This document shows positions 27,732-34,495 of a DNA stretch of 36,806 bases, piece by piece. The notes under the pieces are model-generated. The model saw only the letters and a program-made list of their open reading frames with translations, searched no databases and had not been told where the DNA came from. The stretch is from positions 1-36,806 of the forward strand of contig PMTV01000044.1 in assembly GCA_003167215.1 (NCBI GenBank). Direction: 5' to 3'. The first letter of the stretch is position 1, and every line of letters starts with the position of its first letter. The stretch comes from Acidobacteriota bacterium (GTDB lineage: Bacteria > Acidobacteriota > Terriglobia > Acidiferrales > UBA7541). The translations under genes were made by a program, and so were the position numbers.

Positions 27732-28502
27732 ATGTCCGAAACTACAACCCGAATGGTTGTCAAAAATGTCTCAAAGCATGCCGGGATTGACGGTAATGCT
27801 CGGGCCACGCAAAACAGGATTTTGCGCAGCCTTCCAAACAAAGAGTTCAATTCCGTGTTCCCGGCTTTGGAGTTTGTGGAACTGCCGACACATGCCACAC
27901 TGAATGAAATCTCCGAGCCGATCGAGTTTGCCTATTTCATTGAGAGTGGGCTAGCTTCCATCTTGAACGTAATGGAAGACGGAAGAAACGTGGAAGTAGG
28001 ATTGACGGGCAAAGAAGGCTTCGTCGGAATACCTCTGGTGGTCGGGTTCAGTAGCAGTCCCAGCCGTGTGGTTATGCAGATTGCGGGCAGCGGATTCAAG
28101 GTTAGCGCGACTGACTTTGCGGCTATTTTGCCTCAATGTCCGCAGCTGGAAAGATCATTGCAGCGTTTCTCGCAGGAACTGGGTGTGCAGGCCACGCAGG
28201 TGGCGGCCTGCAACCGGCTTCACGAGGTGGATGAACGACTGGCGCGCTGGCTGCTGATGAGCCAAGACCGCCTGGGCGGAGACATCGTTCCGCTGACGCA
28301 GGAATTCCTGGCGCACATGCTGGGAACCCGGCGCGCAAGCGTGACTCTGGCTGCGGGCATGCTGCAAAAGGCCGGGCTGATCATGTACTCGCGCGGGGAA
28401 GTAAAAATTGAAAACCGGAAGGAGTTGGAGGATGCCTCGTGCGAGTGTTACGCGGCGATAAACCGCCAGTCGGAGAACTGGCGCAATGAGGCTGAAAAAT
28501 AA
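27732..28502 (+). CDS. Crp/Fnr-family transcriptional regulator
   Basis: 256 residues from ATG 27732 (GGGAG 8 bases upstream); an in-frame ATG at 27639 with AAAGAG upstream would add 31 residues rich in Cys/Ser without family resemblance, so the start is uncertain. Residues ~25-145 form the cyclic-nucleotide-binding-type beta-roll (LPTHATLNEISEPIEFAYFIESGLASI...GKEGFVG), and ~165-235 the Crp-type winged helix with recognition segment LTQEFLAHMLGTRRASVTLAAGMLQ. No cysteine cluster of FNR type is visible in the N-terminus of the short form, so a [4Fe-4S] oxygen sensor is unlikely. The family binds dyads related to TGTGA-N6-TCACA; two to three such dyads occur in the island to the right, a possible but unproven link. 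The ligand is unknown. Confidence 0.85.
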   Translation: MSETTTRMVVKNVSKHAGIDGNARATQNRILRSLPNKEFNSVFPALEFVELPTHATLNEISEPIEFAYFIESGLASILNVMEDGRNVEVGLTGKEGFVGIPLVVGFSSSPSRVVMQIAGSGFKVSATDFAAILPQCPQLERSLQRFSQELGVQATQVAACNRLHEVDERLARWLLMSQDRLGGDIVPLTQEFLAHMLGTRRASVTLAAGMLQKAGLIMYSRGEVKIENRKELEDASCECYAAINRQSENWRNEAEK

Positions 28503-28780
28503 TTCGGTTGGTACGCAAGTGAGCATCGATCAGATTCCAGAAGTGGTCACAGGGGCTCCTATATGAATCACTTCGATTGGTAGAGTCTTTATACCGCCGG
28601 TCTTCCTTAACTCAATCCCACGAAACTTTGCACGCGAATCCACGAAGCGGAAACCGCCATTTTCTTACGAGAGCAGAATTGACAGCAAAGAGGGCAGCTC
28701 GCGGTTAAAGTTCTGGTTCGCAGAAGAACTACTCGGATTGCCGTTGCTGATACAATCCCTCGTCTAGAAAGGAGATTCCG

Positions 28781-29716
28781 TTGCGTGTACACAGAGCCGT
28801 CGCCGTTACCGCGATTGCGGTCCTTCTGGGTGTGGGGAGCGCACATCTATCCCTGTTGCCGCGAATCGCACCTTCTGTCGCCCACGCCGCTACGGCGGAA
28901 ACGCCGAATATCGCCGTGGCGCCGCAATACGGTACGACCCACGTCTATGTCCCGCGAGATGATTTCGACAGCTTTGTCGCCAGCCTTCTAGCCACTTTCG
29001 GCGGCACCAACTCCAAGGCGGCTGTTATCACGGTGACGCCAACTCCGAGCAGCACTCTATGGCAAGCGGTGTCAACGCCCGTGGGGATTTTTTCAGTTTT
29101 CGGTTTCCAGACGCCGGTCCCATATCCGTTCGGCGCGGAACGGGCAGGCTATCTGGTGACGGACATGGACGCGGCAGTCCGGGCTGCTCGTGCGACGGGC
29201 GCGGACGTCCTTGTCACTCCGTTTAACGACCCGATCGGGCGAGATGCCGTCATCCAATGGCCCGGCGGCCTGATTATGCAGCTCTACTGGCATACGACCC
29301 CGCCGTTTTATCCGCCGCTCCAGACCATTCCGGAAAACCGCGTCTATGTTTCCGCCGACAGGGTGGATGCGTTCATTCGCAGCTTCCTTGCCTTCTCTCA
29401 CGGCAAAGTCGTCTCCGATGACGCGCACGCACCTGGTGTCGAGATCGGGCGGCCGACTGACACCTATCGGCGAATTCGGATGCAATCGAGCTTCGGCAAG
29501 CTGACCGTTTTCGTCACAGATGGCCATCTTCCGTATCCTTACGGGCGGGAGACGGCCGGCTATGAAGTCGCGAACCTCGCGGATACTCTAGCCAAAGCCA
29601 AGGCTGCCGGAGTCACGATTTTGGTCGCTACGTATTCCGCCGATCAGCGTGATGCGGCCGTCGTGCAGTTTCCCGGGGGCTATATCGCCGAGATCCATTC
29701 GCCAGTCAGCAAATAG
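28781..29716 (+). CDS. Exported protein with two glyoxalase/VOC-like domains
   Basis: 311 residues starting at TTG 28781, supported by AAAGGAG ending 6 bases upstream. Signal peptide residues 1-36 (VAHA|A). The mature part is an internal duplication: residues ~48-170 and ~185-307 each contain a RVYVxxDxxDxFxxSxLA start, a VPYPFGAERAGY / LPYPYGRETAGYEV segment, a helix with A...A...G(A/V)xVLV, and a closing DAxVxxPGGxIxxI strand. This repeated beta-alpha-beta-beta-beta unit is the vicinal oxygen chelate (VOC) fold of glyoxalases and dioxygenases. A classic metal triad is not obvious (candidate ligands include the His at THVYV and the Glu at AEIHS). Exported VOC proteins are uncommon; the function is unknown. 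Confidence 0.8.
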   Translation: MRVHRAVAVTAIAVLLGVGSAHLSLLPRIAPSVAHAATAETPNIAVAPQYGTTHVYVPRDDFDSFVASLLATFGGTNSKAAVITVTPTPSSTLWQAVSTPVGIFSVFGFQTPVPYPFGAERAGYLVTDMDAAVRAARATGADVLVTPFNDPIGRDAVIQWPGGLIMQLYWHTTPPFYPPLQTIPENRVYVSADRVDAFIRSFLAFSHGKVVSDDAHAPGVEIGRPTDTYRRIRMQSSFGKLTVFVTDGHLPYPYGRETAGYEVANLADTLAKAKAAGVTILVATYSADQRDAAVVQFPGGYIAEIHSPVSK

Positions 29717-30053
29717 ATTGAGTCGGGAGCGGTTTTGCGGGTGCGCGCTCCTGCTCTTCGACAGCAACGAAGTTGTTGTGCGAGCTGCGCCCGGCGGAAT
29801 ACGCTTCCTAGTCCCGAACAAATCCCTTCAGTAGCCGGTCGCGTGATGGGCCGATCGTGATGAATCAGGAGCGGGTGCGCGAGCCGTTAGTCGGCGCGTC
29901 TCCCTTGCAACCAGAAGCTGTGGAAGGATTCCTCGAATTTCTCGGACTCAGATTGGGCGCAGCGGGGTACGGCGGTGTCGGAGCAGGATTTCGAGCGGGA
30001 AACGCATCGTAGGCGCGCCTAGCTTCGGAACAAGCACGGACATCGGAGGGAAT
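29717..30053. other. 337-base gap before tRNA-His without a convincing gene
   Basis: GC-rich sequence with a short GGAGCG/CGCTCC inverted repeat near 29727-29751 that might end the VOC transcript, but no T-tract. A 50-codon frame at 29860-30012 lacks a ribosome-binding site. No second tRNA or known RNA was recognised. Confidence 0.45.
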
Positions 30054-30130
30054 TGGGGTGAGCGACGGGGATTGAACCCGCGACCCTCGGTGCCACAGAC
30101 CGATGCTCTACCAGCTGAGCTACGCTCACC
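30054..30130 (-). tRNA. tRNA-His (GTG anticodon), CCA encoded
   Basis: On the minus strand the sequence starts GGTGAGCGTAGCTCAG and ends CGCTCACCCCA. The acceptor stem has the extra G-1 paired with C73, diagnostic of tRNA-His. The D arm is GCTCAGCTGGTAGAGC, the anticodon stem TCGGT/ACCGA carries the loop CTGTGGC with anticodon GTG, and the T arm is GCGGGTTCAATCCCCGT-type. CCA is genomically encoded (30056-30054). An integrase gene lies just beyond its 5' end. Confidence 0.95.
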
Positions 30131-30193
30131 GCCGCTTAAAACGTCAACGTTTATGGGATTTTTCGAGGTTATTGTCTTGCGGGTCGCTTTGTC

Positions 30194-30257
30194 GGTACAC
30201 AAGCTGGTACGCAAAGACTGGCAGGTACACTCTGATCGTCACAACTTTTGCGTACCT
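30194..30257. repeat. Cluster of short GGTAC(A/G)C repeats between tRNA-His and integrase
   Basis: Three direct copies (GGTACAC 30194, GGTACGC 30206, GGTACAC 30224) and one inverted copy (GCGTACC, 30250-30256) sit in 64 bases directly beyond the 3' end of the integrase gene. Such clusters are typical of integrase arm- or core-binding sites, although attachment-site function is inferred. The 10-mer TGGTACGCAA in this cluster (30205-30214) recurs exactly at 28509-28518. Confidence 0.5.
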
Positions 30258-30258
30258 A

Positions 30259-31353
30259 CTATTTGCGCTTCCGACTGCCACGTTTCCGCCTTTTGCGCTT
30301 CGCCGAGAGAGCTTTCTGCAGCTTGTCCATCGCCCGTTTCTTAACGTTGGGCTCGACCTTGATGTAGCTCTCTTGGGTCACTTTAACATTAGCATGACGC
30401 AGGATTCGCTGTACATCCGTATCTGCGACACCGAGCGTATGCAGGTTTGTCGCAAGCCCGCGTCGAAAGCCGTGCCATCCGCACCATGGGATTTTCTTCG
30501 CGGCGAGAGTTGGGCGAATGATTCTACTTGCCAAATTATGCAAGTCGAGCGGCCTCCCCATCTTCGCACCCGTGAAAATAAATCCGTCACTCGGAAATCC
30601 ATTTCGGTGATCTTCCAAATGTTTGGCCAATATCGGAATCACGGGTACAGCACCCTTTGACGCCTCGGTCTTAACCTCGTGAACCGCAGTGGTTCGCCAA
30701 GCCGACCGCTGCACATGCAGTTCGCCATTTTTCAAATCATCCCAGCGCAGTCCCTGAATCTCACTCTTGCGTAGCCCGGCAAAGGCAGCAACCGCGACGA
30801 CGGTAGCGGCAGTATCGGGCAACACATCAAGCATGTCGAGCACGTTGTCGAGTCCGGCGTATCGAGTGGGTTGCTTTTGCTTGGACGCCTTGGGAATGTG
30901 AACTTCCTCGAACGGATTAAGTAACGTCGGATCATAACCACCATTCATGCGGGCTACATCGAACACGGCTTTGAGAAACCATTTGATGTGCCGAAGACTC
31001 GTGCTGGCAAGCGGAGTCGCGGCGGCAATCTTTTCCAAGAGTCTCTGCGCGACGGGCAGTGTGAAATCCCGCATGGATTCACCGTTCAATCGAGGCTTAA
31101 CGTGCCGATCATAGAGATGGCGGTACCCGAATAGCGTGGAGGGCTTCAATTTTTCTTTCTGCTTTGGGAAGTAAGTTGTTTCGATAAAATTGGCCACGGA
31201 TTGAGTCACACCTTCCGTAAACTTGGAGCTGTGCGTACCGCGTAATTCCTTCAACGTGCGGTCAAAGTCTTTCTCGACCTGTGCTGCAGTTTCATATTTG
31301 TCGAGAGGAGCCAGAGCCTTGTAGGCATCTTTCCAGACCTTCTTGCCGTTCAC
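30259..31353 (-). CDS. Tyrosine recombinase / phage-type integrase
   Basis: 364 residues from GTG 31353, the first canonical start. The catalytic set is complete: Arg195 (FAGLRKSEIQGL), Lys229 (VKTEASKG), His294-x-x-Arg297 (WHGFRRG), His320 (LRHANV) and nucleophile Tyr330 (ESYIKV). Residues ~48-135 are the SAM-like core-binding domain, and the C-terminus ends in a very basic tail (KRKRRKRGSRKRK). Translation upstream of the GTG in the same frame gives 22 more residues with an integrase-like N-terminal motif (KGKIYEHHGQWTFRY), but the only possible start there is ATT 31417-31419 behind GAGAGG, right after a TAA. It faces tRNA-His and probably mobilised this segment. Full activity is uncertain because of the start problem. 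Confidence 0.85.
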   Translation of the reverse strand: MNGKKVWKDAYKALAPLDKYETAAQVEKDFDRTLKELRGTHSSKFTEGVTQSVANFIETTYFPKQKEKLKPSTLFGYRHLYDRHVKPRLNGESMRDFTLPVAQRLLEKIAAATPLASTSLRHIKWFLKAVFDVARMNGGYDPTLLNPFEEVHIPKASKQKQPTRYAGLDNVLDMLDVLPDTAATVVAVAAFAGLRKSEIQGLRWDDLKNGELHVQRSAWRTTAVHEVKTEASKGAVPVIPILAKHLEDHRNGFPSDGFIFTGAKMGRPLDLHNLASRIIRPTLAAKKIPWCGWHGFRRGLATNLHTLGVADTDVQRILRHANVKVTQESYIKVEPNVKKRAMDKLQKALSAKRKRRKRGSRKRK

Positions 31354-31520
31354 GAAGGCTGCGGTCTTGTAGCGAAACGTCCACTGTCCGTGGTGTTCGT
31401 AGATTTTGCCCTTTTGAATGGCTAGTTACCTCTCGCTTTGCGTGATTTCGACGAAGGTCTTTTCGCGGGCTTCTTGGTTGGCGTATTCCAAGACCGGGTC
31501 CGGGTGAGGCCGTTATCCGT

Positions 31521-32474
31521 GTGACGCTCACCACGATTTGCGGGACCGATCTCCACATCGTCAAAGGCGAGTATCCAGTGAAGCCGGGCCTGACAATTGG
31601 GCACGAACCGGTGGGGGTCATTCACGAACTAGGAATTGGCGTGACTGGCTACCAAATCGGTGACCGCGTGCTCGTTGGAGCCATAACACCTTGCGGCCAG
31701 TGTGCGTATTGCCTGAGCGGAAAATGGTCACAATGCGGTGGTCCTATTGGCGGATGGAAATTTGGGAACACCATCAACGGTGCGCAAGCCGAATACCTGC
31801 TTGTACCCAGTGCTCAGGCAAACTTGGCCACAATTCCTGACGGCTTGACAGATGAACAGGTAGTTCTGTTAGCGGACATTGCGTCTACGGGGATCTCGGC
31901 TGCGGAAAGCGGCGAAGTGAAAATCGGGGATACGGTTGCCGTGTTTGCTCAAGGACCGATCGGGCTGTGCGCCACAGCGGGCGCAAGACTGAAAGGTGCA
32001 AGCTTAACTATCGCTGTCGAGTCCGATCCAGTGCGCATTCAGATGTCCAAACGCATGGGCGCCGATATTGTTCTTGACCAAACCAAGATAGATGTAGTCG
32101 CAGAAATCCGGCGGTTAACACGTGGTGAAGGCGTAGATGTCGCTATCGAGGCGCTCGGAACACAAGCGACCTTTGAGAATGCGCTCCGCGTTCTTCGTGC
32201 AGGCGGCACGCTTTCGAGCTTGGGCGTATATTCGGGCAAACTCTCCGTACCAGTAGAACCGTTCGCTGCCGGCCTGGGCGATCATAAGATCGTCACCACA
32301 CTTTGTCCCGGGGGCAAAGAGCGCATGCGCCGCCTAATGGAATTAGTGCGGCATGGAAAACTAGATCTAAGGCCGCTGATAACACACACGTTTTCGCTGG
32401 ATCAGATCACCGAGGCGTACAAACTTTTTGGAGAGCGAAGAGATGGTGTGATAAAAGTTGCTATCCGACCGTAG
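31521..32474 (+). CDS. Zinc-dependent alcohol dehydrogenase, N-terminally truncated
   Basis: 317 residues from GTG 31521, which falls inside the conserved domain. The catalytic-zinc ligand motif ICGTDLH, the GHEPVG motif, the structural-zinc cluster [15 protein letters not shown] and the NAD(P) Rossmann segment [20 protein letters not shown] are intact, as is the normal C-terminus ([11 protein letters not shown]). In frame upstream the homologous [12 protein letters not shown] continues to about 31488, but no start codon exists before the stop at 31443-31445; roughly the first 18-20 codons of the family are missing. It may give a shortened protein or be a pseudogene. The family oxidises secondary or primary alcohols or reduces the aldehydes, and is often found near fermentation/phosphoketolase genes, consistent with the xfp relic right behind it. 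Confidence 0.78.
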   Translation: MTLTTICGTDLHIVKGEYPVKPGLTIGHEPVGVIHELGIGVTGYQIGDRVLVGAITPCGQCAYCLSGKWSQCGGPIGGWKFGNTINGAQAEYLLVPSAQANLATIPDGLTDEQVVLLADIASTGISAAESGEVKIGDTVAVFAQGPIGLCATAGARLKGASLTIAVESDPVRIQMSKRMGADIVLDQTKIDVVAEIRRLTRGEGVDVAIEALGTQATFENALRVLRAGGTLSSLGVYSGKLSVPVEPFAAGLGDHKIVTTLCPGGKERMRRLMELVRHGKLDLRPLITHTFSLDQITEAYKLFGERRDGVIKVAIRP

Positions 32475-32479
32475 CAGGT

Positions 32480-32599
32480 ACCGGGACCCGCGACATAAAC
32501 GACGTTTAGATCCTGCTTTTTGATCAAGCGATCGAAATGAAGATAAATGAAATTCAAGCCGGGCGTCGTGCCCCAATGGCCGAGCAGCCGCGGCGTTCG
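32480..32599 (-). pseudogene. xfp: Phosphoketolase (xfp) fragment
   Basis: Translating the minus strand gives 40 uninterrupted residues with the unmistakable phosphoketolase N-terminal segment: [16 protein letters not shown], then an [16 protein letters not shown] ending. In intact enzymes (~800 residues) this is near residues 50-90 and GPG is followed by HGGP; here the match stops at GPG, six bases from the stop of the opposing alcohol dehydrogenase gene. On the other side an in-frame TAA lies two codons upstream. Both ends of the gene are therefore gone. Phosphoketolase splits xylulose-5-P or fructose-6-P to acetyl phosphate, so the relic indicates that this island once carried that bypass. 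Confidence 0.85.
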
Positions 32600-32783
32600 T
32601 ACTTAATCGCGACCGAAACCTCGCATCAAACGTTGTAGCGTACCACGACAGGGTTCTGATTTTCGTCCCTGGCCGTTCGGGACCGCACACATCGCAGCCG
32701 AAGAGGATTAGGTCAGATTGTTCCGGCCCACGCGGTCCGGATCCGCCAAAACGGGTTATTGATTCCTCGGATGTTATGGAAAC
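32600..32783. other. Non-coding remainder between the xfp fragment and the BON-gene hairpins
   Basis: About 180 bases with no open frame that resembles a known family on either strand. It is probably decayed sequence left by the rearrangement that removed the rest of the phosphoketolase gene. Confidence 0.4.
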
Positions 32784-32829
32784 GCACTCCCTCGGATCGA
32801 CCGATGATCCAAGGGAGTGCCACTCCCTT
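32784..32829 (-). terminator. Overlapping alternative hairpins at the 3' end of the BON gene
   Basis: Arms GCACTCCCT-c-GGATC (32784-32798) and GATCC-a-AGGGAGTGC (32806-32820) form a 15-bp stem on the minus-strand RNA (T-G wobble in the middle) with a 7-base loop. The same AAGGGAGTG (32811-32819) can pair instead with CACTCCCTT (32821-32829), which overlaps the BON stop codon. No U-tract follows, so it is a terminator-like or RNA-stabilising structure rather than a textbook terminator. Confidence 0.6.
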
Positions 32830-33481
32830 AGGCTGCAATCTCAATCTTGTTTTCCACTTCGGACACCCCTGGAGCTGCCCATGCAGCTCGTTCTGCTTCA
32901 TCCCGTTCGACCCACGATTTCACGGCTCCGCGCAGAATCACTTTAGTGTCACGCGTTTCGACGGAGATTTTCTTGGCATCCACTTCGGCCGCTCGTTCCA
33001 TCGCTTTTATGATTTGACCTTTTACATCGACTGGAGAAATCACCGGTGTCACATTGACCCGATTGGTGACCCCTTTCACGCCTAGCAATCCACGTACCGC
33101 TCTTTCGGCTTCCACTTTTTGAAAATAATATTCCACAGTCCCGTCGAGAGTGATCCAGCCATTTTGTACGATCGCCTTGATTCGTCCATGAGGCAACGAT
33201 GCGTTCCAATCCAGCGTGTTCACCGCTGTTCTGGCAATTTCGGAATCGCCACGCTGAAAATCGCCCGGCAGTCTTACGATGATTTCATCGATTACCGCTT
33301 TGACCCCCTTCACCCGCTCCGTTGCGCGTTCGGCGGCCCACTTTTCGGGATAGCTCTGCACCGTCCCGCTCAGCATTACGACACCGGAATCTACACAAAC
33401 GCCAATCCCAGCGGCATCAATGCTTGGTTCCCATGTCAGTTCATCCATTACTTGTTTCTGTAGCTCTTTGTCGATTTTCAT
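32828..33481 (-). CDS. Triple BON-domain protein
   Basis: 217 residues, ATG 33481 with AAAGGAG five bases upstream. Three BON domains (residues ~2-68, 77-145, 148-216) each show the alpha-beta pattern with a V-L-x-G-x-V strand (VVMLSGTVQS, WITLDGTVEY, KVILRGAVKS) followed by an AERA helix and a GV-xVxNxIxV strand. No signal peptide is seen, so it is probably cytoplasmic, unlike OsmY. BON domains bind phospholipids or small molecules and are common in stress-induced proteins. A perfect TGTGA-N6-TCACA dyad lies ~86 bases before the start, overlapping the end of the preceding phosphoribosyltransferase gene, so it may have its own regulated promoter. Confidence 0.9.
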   Translation of the reverse strand: MKIDKELQKQVMDELTWEPSIDAAGIGVCVDSGVVMLSGTVQSYPEKWAAERATERVKGVKAVIDEIIVRLPGDFQRGDSEIARTAVNTLDWNASLPHGRIKAIVQNGWITLDGTVEYYFQKVEAERAVRGLLGVKGVTNRVNVTPVISPVDVKGQIIKAMERAAEVDAKKISVETRDTKVILRGAVKSWVERDEAERAAWAAPGVSEVENKIEIAA

Positions 33482-33563
33482 TTTGTCTCCTTTCGATTGT
33501 TTGCTGCTCCATAATCAAAATAGCTCCGAGACCGAGCGATCGTAAGCACCACACGTCACAGGT

Positions 33564-34316
33564 CTATGTGATATCGGTCACAACGCCAAAGCTGGCATCG
33601 GCCTGCTTTGCACGTCGCGGTCCCGCGCGATCGAGCAGCTTGCACACTTTTTCGTCGGTTACTTGTGGGAAGTCACTATAAAACTGGCCGACTGCGCGAA
33701 ATTCTCGAGGAGTTAGCAAGCACACGACTTCGTCAGCCTCTGCGCCCAATATAAGGTAAGTAGAGAGAGGCGCGACCCCTGCCGCCACGATAATGCGTTG
33801 GGGAGTTAGTTTCCTGAGGGCTGCGATTGCCACTCGAATCGTTGCACCAGTCGCAATGCCGTCGTCCACCAGGATGACGATGCGGTTCCGCACGTCCAGC
33901 GGAGGCTTGCCATGGCGGTAGACGCCTTCGCGCCGCTCCAGTTCCTTTTTCTCAACTTCGGCGACACGTCGAATCTCAATGTCGGAAAGTCTGAATTCCT
34001 CCACGATCTGGGGATCAATCATTGGTTCGCCGCCCGTTGCGATAGCGCCCATAGCGAGCTCTTCGAACCCGGGAACGCCAAGCTTGCGCACAAGGAAGAC
34101 GTCCAGCGGAGCTTGCAAAAACTCGGCAATTTCGCGTGCAACGACTACGCCGCCTCGCGGGAGCGCGAGGACGATCACATCAGGCAGGTCTTTGTACGCC
34201 ACCAATCTTTCCGCTAGCAAGCGGCCTGCTTCTTCGCGATCTGGAAATTGTTCGTCCATCTGAGCCTTTCCTCGCAACATCAATTTCGCCGCACCGTCCT
34301 TAACCTTCGTGATCAT
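33564..34316 (-). CDS. Type I phosphoribosyltransferase-domain protein
   Basis: 250 residues from ATG 34316, selected because GGAGGAAG lies 4-8 bases upstream; a longer frame reaches 34373. Residues ~25-215 are a PRTase fold: FPDREEAGRLLAERL start, VIVLALPRGGVVVAREIA, then the PRPP-binding loop VDDGIATGAT (residues 150-159). The spacing and the RGGVVVA-type PPi loop match the stand-alone PRTases found beside stress proteins, dienelactone hydrolases or erythromycin-esterase domains in many bacteria; their base acceptor is not known. The residue stretch 110-135 (SDIEIRRVAEVEKKELERRE) is a charged helix characteristic of this group. It is transcribed towards the BON gene and divergent from the HAD-ATPase gene, sharing a regulatory region with two dyads. 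Confidence 0.88.
   Translation of the reverse strand: MITKVKDGAAKLMLRGKAQMDEQFPDREEAGRLLAERLVAYKDLPDVIVLALPRGGVVVAREIAEFLQAPLDVFLVRKLGVPGFEELAMGAIATGGEPMIDPQIVEEFRLSDIEIRRVAEVEKKELERREGVYRHGKPPLDVRNRIVILVDDGIATGATIRVAIAALRKLTPQRIIVAAGVAPLSTYLILGAEADEVVCLLTPREFRAVGQFYSDFPQVTDEKVCKLLDRAGPRRAKQADASFGVVTDIT
33567..33582. promoter_or_regulatory. Perfect Crp/Fnr-type dyad TGTGA-N6-TCACA upstream of the BON gene
   Basis: TGTGATATCGGTCACA matches the CRP-type consensus in both half-sites. It overlaps the last codons and stop of the phosphoribosyltransferase gene and lies about 86-101 bases before the BON start, a normal activator distance. It shares GTGATAT-N2-GTCA with the site at 34404. Confidence 0.6.
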
Positions 34317-34381
34317 GGCGCTTCCTCCGACGGATATGTCTTTTCGTCGAACGGACATTATTTCGGCGGACATCAGAGATC

Positions 34382-34397
34382 AGTGACCGTGATCACA
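34382..34397. promoter_or_regulatory. GTGA-N6-TCAC dyad (site A) in the divergent promoter region
   Basis: AGTGACCGTGATCACA carries GTGA and TCAC half-sites with a 6-base spacer, one base from the perfect TGTGA-N6-TCACA. It lies 66 bases before the phosphoribosyltransferase start and ~99 before the HAD-ATPase start. Confidence 0.55.
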
Positions 34398-34403
34398 TAT
34401 CGA

Positions 34404-34419
34404 CGTGATATATGTCATG
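34404..34419. promoter_or_regulatory. GTGA-N6-TCA dyad (site B) in the divergent promoter region
   Basis: CGTGATATATGTCATG is a weaker copy whose centre is exactly 22 bases from that of site A, that is on the same DNA face. It shares GTGATAT and GTCA with the site before the BON gene. Confidence 0.45.
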
Positions 34420-34495
34420 CGAGGACGGAGCAGAACACTCGTACTCTGGTTCTCGTGGATGGAGAAGTCGGGATGCTCCAGCGGAGAGTGACTAG

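Noticed and set aside
28739-28756. TTGCCG/TACAAT as promoter of the VOC gene
   Set aside because: Spacing of 7 bases between the hexamers is far too short and no other -35 fits.
29860-30012. 50-codon frame starting ATG in front of tRNA-His
   Set aside because: No ribosome-binding site, no recognisable motif, low-complexity Gly-rich end.
30103-30660. 185-codon plus-strand frame across tRNA-His and the integrase
   Set aside because: It begins inside the tRNA and runs antisense to conserved integrase residues.
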